In this document: piece by piece, positions 25,464 to 36,250 of the stretch | How positions within the stretch are numbered: position 1 is the stretch's first letter | Layout: each line of letters starts with the position of its first letter | NCBI RefSeq assembly: GCF_032854445.1 | Contig: NC_088302.1 | Coordinates: 25,739,788 to 25,803,787 of the forward strand | Direction: 5' to 3' | Length of the DNA stretch: 64,000 nt | DNA from: Liolophura sinensis | Lineage: Eukaryota; Mollusca; Polyplacophora; Chitonida; Chitonidae | Translations under genes and position numbers: made by a program | Notes under the pieces: generated by a model | The model's input: only the letters and a program-made list of their open reading frames with translations | The model's database searches: none | What the model was told of the DNA's origin: nothing

Positions 25464-25657
25464 TGGATATCTGGTGGACAAAGCTAAAATACGTACTGCT
25501 GTTTGCTTCATGCATTATACAAGACCAGCTCACACTCGCGAACAATTTATTAGCCTTTCCCTTCTACTATCCCGTGGTGCTGACAAGGTCCGGCGGTTGG
25601 AGACCAAGTCAGCCTCACCAATTTAGCGGGAACAAAATTCACATTTACTTTGGTTAA
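25464..25657 (+). CDS. Possible small secreted peptide or signal-peptide exon
   Basis: ATG at 25464 opens a 64-codon frame ending TAA at 25655-25657. The start is typical of a signal peptide: a basic n-region (MDIWWTKLK), a hydrophobic core (YVLLFASCII) and a polar stretch with a plausible cleavage site after LTLA near residue 27. The mature part is short, aromatic- and proline-rich, has no cysteine and no clear dibasic sites. A long antisense frame overlaps it, which lowers confidence. It could also be the first exon of a secreted protein, or chance. Confidence 0.22.
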
Positions 25658-25949
25658 TCTGGGTTTAAACTCAAAGAAGTCAACATCGTCAAGTTTGTTT
25701 AAAGTCTGTAGGTTTTTAGTTTCCAACACTGGCGATAATTTCTTTATATTTTTTAAATTTAAAAAGACCATTCTTTGACTTTGGTTAAGTGTTAGTTTGC
25801 ATAGTGTTAACAAGATAGCTGAAAGACGATAGTTCCATCGTAGCCTGGAGAAAGTGAGGCGGTATTTCTTTAGACTAATGGCTTGCAGAAAACTCATTTA
25901 TAGTGAATTACACTTACGACCCACACTTTATACACGCAAATGTCTCTTA

Positions 25950-26045
25950 GCCTCCGTGGCCGAGTGTCTAGGGTGCTAACGCAGCATAGTGACTCCGGAG
26001 CCTCTCACCAGTGCGGTTACTGTCTGTGAATAGGCACTAACTCTG
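25950..26045 (+). repeat. tRNA-like SINE head fragment
   Basis: AGCCTCCGTGGCCGAGTGTC, then GCTAACGCAG and GGAGCCTCTCACCAGTGCGG match the 5' tRNA-like part of the main SINE (A-box region TGGCCGAGTG). The body and tail are absent. It is not a functional tRNA: no acceptor-stem partner is seen at the 3' side. Confidence 0.65.
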
Positions 26046-28088
26046 GTGAGACTGTGTCGAAAATACATTCACTTATCTTTTTTAAAAATTTACATGTACT
26101 TGAATAGGATTTAATGGATCTAACTCTCTCTATTATACGATAGTTATGATACGGGTTCTAAGCTCTCAGGAATACCCTTGGAGTTCTTTACGTGAACAAA
26201 CAGGACGGAATAACATTAAGTGAAAGATAACAAGGTCATGAGAGGGAGTTTAAAGTGGGGAAGGGTGTTAGATCGGAAGTGAAAAAAAAATAATGAACAC
26301 TGTTTTTTCAGACAATTGTCCTTCCGGATCACGCCTATATCTTCAGGTAAATTCAACAATAATCGTTCACGTTCACTATGATAGCCGACCTGATGGAATT
26401 GAAACTTTTACAGTAGGAGTTCTACTTTTACCGCTGGGCAGATTGTATGCCCCTAAAGCAGATAAACAGAATTGTTGGCTATTTTCCCCAGATAGGCCAT
26501 AGAGCGCTAAGGATGGTATCTTGGGAACGTTTAGTGTGCAGCATACTGTCTCGTCAAGCCCGCTATCACTCGCAACCTTAATGGCAAGCTATGTTTGCTG
26601 CAAGATTTTCCCACACATTTCGTCTCCTTAGATTGAAAAAAGGAAATTAGCCCATTTACCCGAAATGCCCTCTCGCACACTGATAATGGCGGGTACAGGA
26701 AACAGCATTGGATGTCACCGAGAAAATGGTTTTCCACTGATTAACATTAAATGTGCACCTCTTTAACTGTCTCAGTCCATGTAGATTTGTATTTGTTTAA
26801 GACGCCTGTCTTTGTTTGAAATGACGAAACACGTGTTCATGCAACAGCAAACCATTACAAGTTTATGAACTGAAAACCCCAACAAAAACTACATCTGAAT
26901 GCAGAAATCTAAATTTAAATGTAAATACTAAAAACATTACATTAGTTTGTTTGTGTACACGCCGTGAGATGAACCACAAACGCAACATTTGGCCTTATAG
27001 CTCGAGCAAAGTAAGATTTCGTACAGCGTGGCACAGCATAAAGCAATCGCACTTACAGTGAAACAGCGTTATGTTTCCTCGCTATCTTTGAAAAATGCTA
27101 ACTGCTCAATTCTGACAAAGGTCACAACTGATATTAAGATCGGCTCACCCACCTAGACATAAATCTCATTTTTCTCGCATCAGTGTGAACGAAGGGCTTC
27201 AGCTCCCACTACGAAAAGATATGAGCATAAAAAGTAAAAAGAAAAAAACCCCTCAATTCAAGAGTTATTTGAGTGGCGGATGGAGGGGGTGAGGGCAAAT
27301 CGCCATTGCTATTAGCTGTTTTTAGGCGTAACTTCCTGTGAAAGTTGATTTTAGCTTATTGCCACTCACGTGAATTCAAAAGCCCCCCCTTAAGCCCAAG
27401 CAACACGCCTCATCACCTCGAAAATCAGCCAAGTATAAATGACCTAACCATTCACGACCGTCTCAAGCAAGAATTCCATCAGCTGCATTTGTTCCTGGCC
27501 TCCAGCCAATTAATTGATATTGATTGACACTTCCGCCGAGTACCAGTCTTCCGAAGGAATTACCAGACACGAGTGACATGTCCACAAGCGGGAAGAGCCG
27601 CAAATCTGCCCGAATGAAGCAACTCTCCACGATATCCAGGCGTGTCAAACATTCGTCAAGCTGTGGAGTGTTTGAACAGTTACAACGTCCAAGAAATTTC
27701 GCTGAACTCACAGAGTGAAACCTCTTTGCATAGAATCACATCTTCGGATATCCACACTGCCTTGACCACATTTCTTTGGCATTAGGATTTCCACCTTAGA
27801 CGAAGAGCGGCGGCCAAGAAATGGCGTGTCCTCTAAGTTTTCTGCTCAGAAACATTTGGTTCAGAGGCCTTGTCATAAAATACTCCATTATCATTGGTGT
27901 CTAAGGTGGTCTGTTGAGTAGCCTCAGCATTCATAAAAAGAGTTCATAGACACTGTATCATGACAATTACAAGTATTATATCTTTACCCACAGCATAATA
28001 ACAGTATGTTTTCTCCAAAATCCATTATACCATTTCCTGCATTAACCATAAACAAGATTGAAGCTTAAATTCAGTAAATAATATTCTT
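26046..28088. other. Non-coding stretch, nothing firmly recognised
   Basis: Short frames only. Two + strand frames near 27345-27718 overlap by a few bases; the second contains a basic, serine-rich 46-residue stretch from ATG 27578, but no family or splice context supports it. Confidence 0.4.
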
Positions 28089-28122
28089 GCGTACGACGTA
28101 AAACACCACTCAAATACACATA
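28089..28122 (+). repeat. SINE tail remnant
   Basis: GCGTACGACGTAAAACACCA followed by CTCAAATACACATAAA matches the 3' end of the main SINE. Only the last ~30 bases are left. Confidence 0.5.
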
Positions 28123-28440
28123 TAAATTCAGCATTTAGCATTCAGCATTTACACAGCGAAGATATCAAATGTCAACGTCCCCTAGATCTCCGTTAAACAT
28201 ATTTCCATTGCTTAATCTTTTCAAAAGATCTAGCGTTATCTTCAGCATTGTTTTTATCAATTCAAGTCTGGTCTTACTCCTAACGACGCGTTGTTAAAAA
28301 CATTTTTCTTATCGCAATGTGTCAGTGGAATACATCGATCATAGCATCATCTTCATGTATGACATCTCGCACATTTAATGAATGCCGACAACAATCCGAA
28401 CAACACGCAGCAGTCCTCGTGTTGATCAACAAAGTTGGTA

Positions 28441-28530
28441 ATTTTATTTATTTATCTAGCTAGTTATTTTTTTGTGTTTTACGTCGTAGTCATGAAAAGC
28501 TTTTGAACTCACAACCAAGAACAACCTGTT
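28441..28530 (-). repeat. SINE fragment, internally deleted
   Basis: TTTATTTATTTATCTAGC, GTGTTTTACGTCGTAGTCAT and TTTTGAACTCACAACCAAG keep the tail and a piece of the B-box side of the main SINE, with the middle missing. Confidence 0.6.
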
Positions 28531-28560
28531 GAAAGAAACCAGGCTTCCAGATAACGATTT

Positions 28561-29619
28561 TAGAGACTAATGGCGAACATCTCCCGCCTAAAGTAATTTG
28601 GGGGCAAGCTTTTGTAGTCTATTGTGGCATTTTGTGTTATGAGAGAACAATAGTCAGCCTGGCTTGGGCCCTAGACGTCACCGTGTGGGGAAATGTTCCG
28701 CCATTGCTCCATCGTGACTGCTGAAGCTCAGTTTATAAACGAGGACGTGCATGTAACAGATGTTTAATCAATATACTTGCTCTAGAATCTGTTCTTTTCA
28801 ATCATAAAATGTGTTTAATCTTGATTTTGATAATGTTTATATTTTAATGTATTCAAAAATATTATCATAATATGGCTACGTTTGGATATTGACAACACAC
28901 TTACACTGAAATAAATTTTAGACATGCATGACATCATTATTTATAACATTATTGTCCAATGACGATATATATCAAGAGGTGCTCCCAAATACCCACCACA
29001 CAATAATCATATTTTCAACTACCAATTCCACTGGAAAGAGAAAAATTAATATAAAACCGATGCCAATTTTTCCTTGAATATATACGTACTGTCATTGCGT
29101 TACAAAATGGTCATAACGTAGATGGATAATAATTTCGGCAATTTCCAGACTAAAGTCGTCCTTGAGTTTACATTAAATAGGGCATATTTTTAACATAATT
29201 GCCCAGATCTCAAAAGTTTTATCGAAACATATCGGTATCAAGAGAGGAATTGTATCACTTGCTGTAACGACTCTTACACGTCCCGGGTGAAAATTTACTG
29301 TAGGCTTATGGTGCTTAATCATAAGTTCGTACTAATATCTACGGTAAACCAACATAGGTTCAGGATCACAAGGGGAGCTGGTAGATACCGCGGGCAACGG
29401 TTTGCGAGTAGATTAAGGCAGCTGTGAAATGCTGCCGACCAGACAAATAGATGTTGGAATCCACGCCAATCCACGCCATATCAATACGCGAGAGACTTGG
29501 AATATTGTGCAAGGTGGTTGAAATGTCTGTGCGCTTGACTGACTCCTGTATCTCATGTCATTTCTCCATACACTCATAAAATATAAACCATTACCCATGT
29601 TAACTTATATTAACTAAAT
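28561..29619. other. Non-coding stretch, nothing recognised
   Basis: Very AT-rich in the middle (28760-29200). No exon or repeat family recognised. Confidence 0.45.
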
Positions 29620-29815
29620 ACTTAATTTGGAGTTTAACGCTGTATTCAAGGGTATTTCACCTACCCGAGATTGGCCTAATTTATAGCTAGGGAAAAACAA
29701 ACCTAGGAATAAACCACCGTGTCTCGACAGATTGCTGACAAACTTACTCCCAGCATATCCTGTGGAAACTGTGATTCGAACTCACAATCGGAATGGTTAT
29801 AAGCTGCTTGTCGGA
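29620..29815 (-). repeat. Diverged tRNA-derived SINE of a related family
   Basis: In minus orientation, a B-box-like GAGTTCGAATCACAG (near 29777-29791) is followed by TTGTCAGCAATCTGTCGAGAC and a tail GAATACAGCGTTAAACTCC. Tail and middle resemble the main SINE only loosely, so this is either a sister family or a very old copy. Confidence 0.55.
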
Positions 29816-29940
29816 GCAGAGACAGTCGTGACAGTGTGGCCTTATAGGATATATTTCCCACCGAAACATGTTTGTTCCAAGCTGTTTAAAAACACACCAT
29901 TCTCTGCCGTTTCGCTACAGTGTGGGATACCCGTTTGTAT

Positions 29941-30062
29941 ATTTATTTATTTGATTGGTGTTTTACGCCGTGCCCAAGAATATGTCACTTATTCGACGGC
30001 GGCCAGCAATATGTTATGAGGAATCCAGGCAGAGACCGGGGGAAAACCACATCCACCCTCAG
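29941..30062 (-). repeat. SINE fragment, 5'-truncated
   Basis: ATTTATTTATTTGATTGGTG, TTTTACGCCGTGCCCAAGAA and TCGACGGCGGCCAGCAATATG match the main SINE tail and middle on the minus strand. It stops within the GC-rich middle. Confidence 0.85.
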
Positions 30063-30508
30063 TGAAGCTGTGTTACGCGCTTACCAAAGGTAGATAACTC
30101 ATATAACTCATAAGTAAATCGCACACCATAGCTTGTCTCGGTGATTTCCCCTGATTAATTTTCTATTAAGAAGTTGTAATGAGCACTACCTTCAATTAGG
30201 CACTTCAGGAAAGATTAGATATTGGACAATCTCGCCTTTATCTTTGGCACTGGCGCCTCGCCCATTGTGAGTACAGATTTCCATTTACTGTGCTAAAAAT
30301 AAGTAAGGTATTTCCTATCGCAGTCAATAGTGTGACACCTACTGCATTATCTGCAAAGGCAAGCAATTGTTTTCGTTTCTATAATTGCGTTTTTTTACCG
30401 CCGGATTATTTTAGATGAGTGTTTCGTGGGTTTGCCATGTTTTATGGAAGGGAAAATGAGGGCATTGACCGCGAAGAAATCAAGTCCTTAGCTTAGAAAC
30501 AAAAACTC

Positions 30509-30670
30509 CGGCCGTACGTGGGAAGGTCCGTCAGCAACTTGCGGATGGTCGTTGGTTTCCCCCGGGCTGTGCCCTGTTTTCACCCACCATAATTCTGGCC
30601 GCCATCGTATAAGTGAAATATTCTTGAGTACGGCGTAAAACACCATTCAAATAAATAAATAAATAAATAG
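30509..30670 (+). repeat. SINE fragment, + orientation, head missing
   Basis: CGGCCGTACGTGGGAAGGTC through ACTTGCGGATGGTCGTTGG, then CGCCATCGTATAAGTGAAAT and ACGGCGTAAAACACCATTCA, ending in AAATAAATAAATAAATAAAT. The tRNA-like head is missing. Confidence 0.9.
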
Positions 30671-30899
30671 AAACAAAAAACAAGTTTTGACAGCTATTAT
30701 CTGTGTCATAAAAAACCCAGGTCAGTCAACGGCTCGATTATCCTAACGTCACCTATGATCCACCGCTCAAGGCTGGAATGAATATTATAATTTTTAACAT
30801 GTTTGTGTTCTAATTTTGTTTTCACTTACATATACGACAGGAAATGCCTGGACAATTGTGGCCACAGGGATGACCACAAAAAACCACAAAAATGAAGAA

Positions 30900-30976
30900 G
30901 AAAGCCGTCGTATAAGTGAAATATTCTTGAGTATGGCGTAAAACACCGATCAAACAGATAAATAAATAAATATTTA
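30900..30976 (+). repeat. SINE tail fragment
   Basis: AAGCCGTCGTATAAGTGAAA followed by TATTCTTGAGTATGGCGTAA and AACACCGATCAAACAG, then AAATAAATAAAT. Only the terminal part of the SINE is present. Confidence 0.88.
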
Positions 30977-31256
30977 TGCTTGTCAGGCGCTAAAAGTCAA
31001 TTTCAATATTATTCACACAAGACTGCTCGTAAAATTCACAATACGAAACAATATGCCTAATATAAAATGACTAGAGTATAAAGAAAAGAAAAAAAAAACA
31101 GCGAAATCCGGGCTCTTGTAAAGTTACCTTAAAAAGGGTTTTATTTGCAGGGCTTAAAAAGTAGCAATCTGCCTTTCATCCCCTAAACTATGATGTATGA
31201 CAGAGATTATTTGAAACTGGTTACATGTATAAACTAGCAAACACTCGGAGAGTGCA

Positions 31257-31436
31257 AGTGGAGATTCAGACAAAGGTTGGACACTCTGCTTTTCCTTACT
31301 GTCAGCGGTGGAGTGCATGTGGAGATTCAGAAAAAAAGGTTCGACACTCTGCTTTTCCTTATTCTCAGCGGTGGAGTGCATGTGGAGAATCATACAAAGA
31401 TTCAACACTCTTCATTTCCCTACTGTCAGCGGTGAA
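31257..31436. repeat. ~61-bp tandem repeat, three copies
   Basis: GTGGAGATTCAGACAAAGG recurs at about 31259, 31319 and 31381. Each copy is followed by ACACTCTGCTTTTCCTTA or a variant and CTGTCAGCGGTGGAGTGCAT. Open frames on both strands through it are by-products of the repeat. Confidence 0.8.
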
Positions 31437-33149
31437 GAATCCGTTAAAAAAATAATCAAAGTCCTCATCACAGTCTATTGGATTGAGCGTTGCCCAAGTT
31501 CAAGATGTGTAATAATTTTATCCAGAATCCTTACTTACTGTAAATTGTTCGTAAAGTTGCTGACAGACAAATGCAGACGGGTAAAAAACATAGCTTCCTT
31601 TGTGGAATTAAGAAAGCAAAAGGACGGAAGAGTGGACTAAGACTTATGCATGCGTTTGGACAATTCAGTACGAGCTCAAGGTTTGTACATAGGGTTAACA
31701 GCTGTTCATCACTCACCATTAAATTTGTGTCTAAATCTATATATTAAAGACAGAACAATATTCTAAAATTTGAAAGTTACCTAGGGATAAATATGTGGGT
31801 TATGTTCTACTGTGGCTCTACCTTTTAGTATTGATTATGAATCAACATGACAACGAGGTATCATCGCAAAGGAGGACAGGTGCGACACACTACCAAACGC
31901 CAACTTCATCCTTGGGTCTCGCATTACACTTTTCTCAATCGCATTACACTTTTTTGTTCAGAAGAAAATGGTTTACGATTTAGCCTACCAATATTACTCC
32001 GCTAACTGTTTCGCCCATCAAGTAAATAAGACCAGTGTCATATTTCCATGAAATCACCGGACAGTATGGAAAGTTATACGAAAACTGCGACCCGCACACC
32101 AGTAATCATTAGCACGCAGTTACATAGGGCCAGAATACATACGTGGCTTTATTTCTATTTTTTATCATTTTTAAAAATTTATTCCCTTGTTGTTTTACGC
32201 TGTACTCAAAAACATTTTCGCCTTCATGAATACTTACAATGAAATAGGTGGTTCATTTTTATTTCACACTTAATCAGGTGAAACGCCATAATACTGACTT
32301 GGAAATGCATTGCCATCACGCAGACAGGGCGACCTAGAATTGCCAAGCCTGACAAACAGTAATGTGTCACAGGTTACATTTTATTGATGAATGCAGATAA
32401 TTGGTCAGCACGAGGATGTTAGTGGTAAGGCTAAGCCTATAGCAAGCCCACGTGTCGCTCTTGCTTGAATGGCCAAACTTTTTCTAGTGGTAGCAGTGAT
32501 GTAAAGCGAGATTAGGGAGCTACACGTGCGCTGTAAGGAATCTGTTGTAGTCGGCTGCTCCTTGTCAGCATGGCATAAGAGAGCGGTAGAAATTTAAATT
32601 CCTTGTTCAACATTCGGTTTCAACTGAAAGCCTTGTATGGTGGAGGATTCAGTGTTATACATGGAGGCTGATGGTGTCCATTTTTGAACCGCGCCTTTCT
32701 TGCTCCCGCGAAAGGCGGAAGACCGTTAAATTTTGTGTGATGATATGCATGGGCCGTCAGTAAAATGGTGGTAATACCAGAAAGGATAAAAAGGGCACTT
32801 GCTAATGTACTTTGTCCAATACTGCCCACAGTTTTATGTTCACAAAAATTGTATCTAACTCAACAGTTGACCGGGGATTTGAAATGCTCCATTCAGTGTT
32901 AATTCTTGATGTCTGATGTCTGAAAGTAATTAGCAGTATTGGTTTTGAGAGCTGAATTTCAGTTTTTTCCGAATTAATGCTTTTATTTCACGGATAGTAT
33001 TTGAAAAGAATAACTCAGTAACATTGTGCTCACATGATGAAGGTCATTGATCTGAACTGTAGAGATGTCTACTACATACACTTCGTCGGTGAGTTCTTGG
33101 GTACTGTTTAAAAGGCTCACATATCAACCCTATCGATGCTCCGCGATAT
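31437..33149. other. Non-coding stretch with a worn SINE tail
   Basis: Around 32170-32226, TTATTCCCTTGTTGTTTTAC and GCTGTACTCAAAAACATTTT look like a very diverged minus-oriented SINE tail. Nothing else recognised. Confidence 0.35.
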
Positions 33150-33193
33150 GGCTGGAAAAGTGCCGATGTGGCGTTAAGCCATAATAATTCATT
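33150..33193 (+). repeat. Short SINE-like 3' end (GATGTGGCGTTAAGC type)
   Basis: AAAAGTGCCGATGTGGCGTT followed by AAGCCATAATAATTCATTC resembles another mollusc repeat tail that normally ends in ATTC repeats. Only about 45 bases are recognisable, and the family call rests on memory. Confidence 0.35.
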
Positions 33194-34159
33194 CGATGCT
33201 CCGGAACAATTTGACGAGGCTCGCTGATATACATGTTTGTCTTGTAGCCTGGTGTTATGTAAACACCTAGTATTTCTCTGGAACTTTTTATGTCTGAACA
33301 CCGATCACACAGCGCAGTTACATGCGAACGCAAACATGGTCAAGCATACACAACCTGATCTGTTTTGTCTATTTCCCTCAGAGTCTCATATAATTAGCCT
33401 TTAGTCAGTGACTCGTAATAACACAAGCTCTACACATCGATATGCTGGAAGCTCATATTCTTCCAAGAAAAATCAAGTAAGAAAACTTTTTCTAATACTT
33501 AAAGTCCATAAGTTCGGTTTCGGCGGCAAATACATATTGCCTCGGGTGACTCAGAATTATCCAAAAACCATTGGCATGATGGATATTGGGCGAACAAAAG
33601 TTACCTAAACTGCTATTGACTTAACAGTAAACCCTGTTGCTGACAACGCTATATTTGAAATTATTTAAATGTTTTAGTATAATATAACCTCAATAAATAA
33701 ATTTTATTTTATCTCCTGTAGTATATGATCTCAGGGCACTCTAGATTTAGAGATGAATATTGGGAAACTAAAGCGATGCGGAGATTCAGAGTTTTGTCTA
33801 ACCGCTTGTTGGTGCAGCCATTGTAAAACAAATTACTCTCCGCTCCCATTGTCCACATTGCAATAAGCTTTAAAATAGTTATGACTTCACCCGAGGCAAT
33901 GAGATTTTGGTGTCGAATATTAACAGTATAATTTAGAAAAGTATTTTGACTGTATTTTTCTGGCAATAATAAGGATGTTCAAAATATCAATGTGTAGAGC
34001 TTGTTTTGTTACGTGCCACTGAGTAAAGGCATGGCTGATTTTTCAGTCAGCTGAATATATGCAACTCGCTAAAAGAAACAGAATATAAAAAATAACCGTC
34101 CGTCTCTGTGTCTTTTACACAAAAGTGTAGAAAACTCTCAGACGAATACGCATGTACAG
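33194..34159. other. Non-coding stretch, nothing recognised
   Basis: AT-rich, short frames only. Confidence 0.4.
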
Positions 34160-34365
34160 AAATTAACAGGACGACGCGGAGGACGCGAAAATCGCGGGAG
34201 GAGCATTTTTGTTTTCAAACGGCGCTCTCCGCGTGTTCTGCGGGGGCGCGGAGGTCGCAGAACGGCCACTGTCTCGTGGAATACATGGAGGGCGCGGAAG
34301 GCACGGATTAGCGACCTTCGAGCAGAGGCCGCGGAAGGAGCGGTAAAAATGGCCGCTGTCAACCA
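34160..34365. other. Isolated GC-rich, CpG-dense island
   Basis: About 200 bases of CG-rich sequence (GGACGACGCGGAGGACGCG, GCGGGGGCGCGGAGGTCGC, GGCCGCGGAAGGAGCGG) sit in AT-rich surroundings. Open frames occur in several phases on both strands, as expected from composition. It could be a CpG-rich promoter, the body of a non-autonomous transposon or a structured element; I cannot tell which. Confidence 0.5.
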
Positions 34366-36187
34366 CCATAGTTATATTTGTTAACATCGAATATTATTCA
34401 CCTGTCTAAACGTTAAGGCTTTAAGGTCAAGAATAAAACTTTTGAAGTATTTTTATCCACGAATATCCTTGTTTTTCTTGAAAGGATTACCCTGATTCTT
34501 GTCCTGATCTGTCAGCTATACATCCATTTATGCATGGTGCAGTAGGAAATGCACTCTTTTAAAAATGTGTGATCATAAAGGATTGATACGACACTCAGGC
34601 GACACACATCAGAGACTGCCAAAAGCAACAGTAAATTGTTGTATAGTCGTTGTATACTCGTTGTCGTTACTGTAGTGGTTGTTGAGTCCAGTTTACACGA
34701 GCATTAACAACGGACTGTACTTGTTGATTTGAGGTTAAATACTGTCGCTTTATTTGTTCATTGCCAATAGTCCGTTTCACGACCATGGTTTTCCGTATGT
34801 AAGCACTGCTTCTCCCTTATGCTATTGAATCCGTGTTACTCTCAAAACACACACACAAAATCACCTGAATTAATTCATATCCTTGTATGCAATGTATATT
34901 CTTGAATGACAGACGATCTGTATATAGTTTTTAAGCAACATTCCATGGTCAGAGCCATAAAAATGCGTGCAGCATTGCTTTTCTCGCGTCCTACAAATGG
35001 AATTTGATGTATGTCACAGAGAGAACACAGACTCAAGCAAGATAACTACGGTGACTGGTACACAAGCATAGGTGGGATGTTTTGATATTTTTTTATTAAT
35101 TTTTTTTATTATTTCTTTGCAATGAATCTGGCTGACAGAACGATAGTTACACCACAAAACTGTGTGCGGTTTACAGAAATCAAAATGCAGATCTTGTGCG
35201 AGCTCTCCAGGGATTGAGAAATGACAACAAATGTCGTGCTCTGTATTCTGCATCTGCAAACGAGTATGGAGTAGGTGATCTTCTCTTTCCACAAAACATG
35301 TGCATCTAACCGACTGGAACAGAGTACTGGAAAACCACCATCTGGTGCAACTACAAGCAGATACTTTATACAGCTCTTGTTCTGACGATCAAATCGATCC
35401 AGGATATATCTGATCAGCCAGGCTTCAAAGCATTTGCACAAATGGAGACTATGCTTCGGAAATGTCTTAACGGCGAAGAACTGTTGTTTCTACAGGAAAA
35501 CTATGGTGATCGAGAGTCATTTCCTCTAAGTACAGCTTGCATCATTAAGTCGCAACCAGATGTCTTTGTTCAGATTTATTTTGTTTAGTCCAGCTGCAGA
35601 GGCCGATTTGGAACGTTATTCAATCTGGAAATACCGACGAGGTCACTGATTTTGTGTAAAGGGACAGACACAGCTTCAACTATTTTTTCGCTACTCAGTA
35701 GAAATTTGATAAAAGCTCAATTCTGTTTTGCTTTAAAGTTTCCTTCTACATGCAACTTTGAACGCCAAGGGGTACAATCACAGACGTTCGCTTCGCGTTA
35801 CGACTTGCGTCACAACACTCGACATTGGGTTGTTCATTCTATTATACTTTACATTCTCCTACTACGTGCAACGCTGAACGTCAACGGGCCTAAAATCAGA
35901 GACGCGCTCTTCGGAACATACCTGAGCCACGATTCGCGTCACAAAACTCCACCTTGGACGACATCATTTCAAAGTAGAGCTATAAGATGTCTCTAATTGG
36001 GTATAACAACTCTAATCACACGAGAATGACACATTCAACTATAAACTAGTTCCTTAATCGTGTCAATGCAAGATGTCTGTAATTGGGTATAGCAATTGTG
36101 CTCAGGCCACAAATCCGTTAACGCAGACGACAAGAAACCCATGCTAATTGTTTTACCCCTCTGCTTTGTGTCATCCTCTTCATGACG
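34366..36187. other. Non-coding stretch with a local ~121-bp duplication
   Basis: Between 35735 and 35960 a block recurs about 121 bases apart (GCAACTTTGAACGCCAAGGG and GCAACGCTGAACGTCAACGG; TTGCGTCACAACACTC and TTCGCGTCACAAAACTCC). AGATGTCTCTAATTGGGTAT is also repeated 83 bases on, at about 36070. A 114-codon + frame spans the duplication but has no recognisable domain. Confidence 0.45.
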
Positions 36188-36250
36188 CTCTCGAGCAGGT
36201 GTTGACAGCTCTCGAGCAGGTGTTGACAGCTCTCGAGCAAGTGTTGACAG
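36188..36250. repeat. 21-bp tandem repeat, three copies
   Basis: CTCTCGAGCAGGTGTTGACAG occurs three times head to tail, with a single G-to-A change in the last copy (AGCAAGTG). Confidence 0.85.

Noticed and set aside
25550-25897. 115-codon minus-strand frame
   Set aside because: No domain resemblance; overlaps the signal-peptide candidate. Neither is proven, and this one has no supporting feature.
25950-26045. Possible tRNA gene
   Set aside because: A- and B-box-like segments are present, but there is no matching acceptor stem or anticodon arm, and the sequence matches the SINE head.
27345-27718. Two overlapping + strand frames, the second basic and serine-rich
   Set aside because: No recognisable family; the starts rely on non-ATG codons and an antisense frame overlaps.
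36188-36250. Possible short CRISPR-like array
   Set aside because: The three copies are directly adjacent with no spacers and the setting is eukaryotic; a simple tandem repeat.
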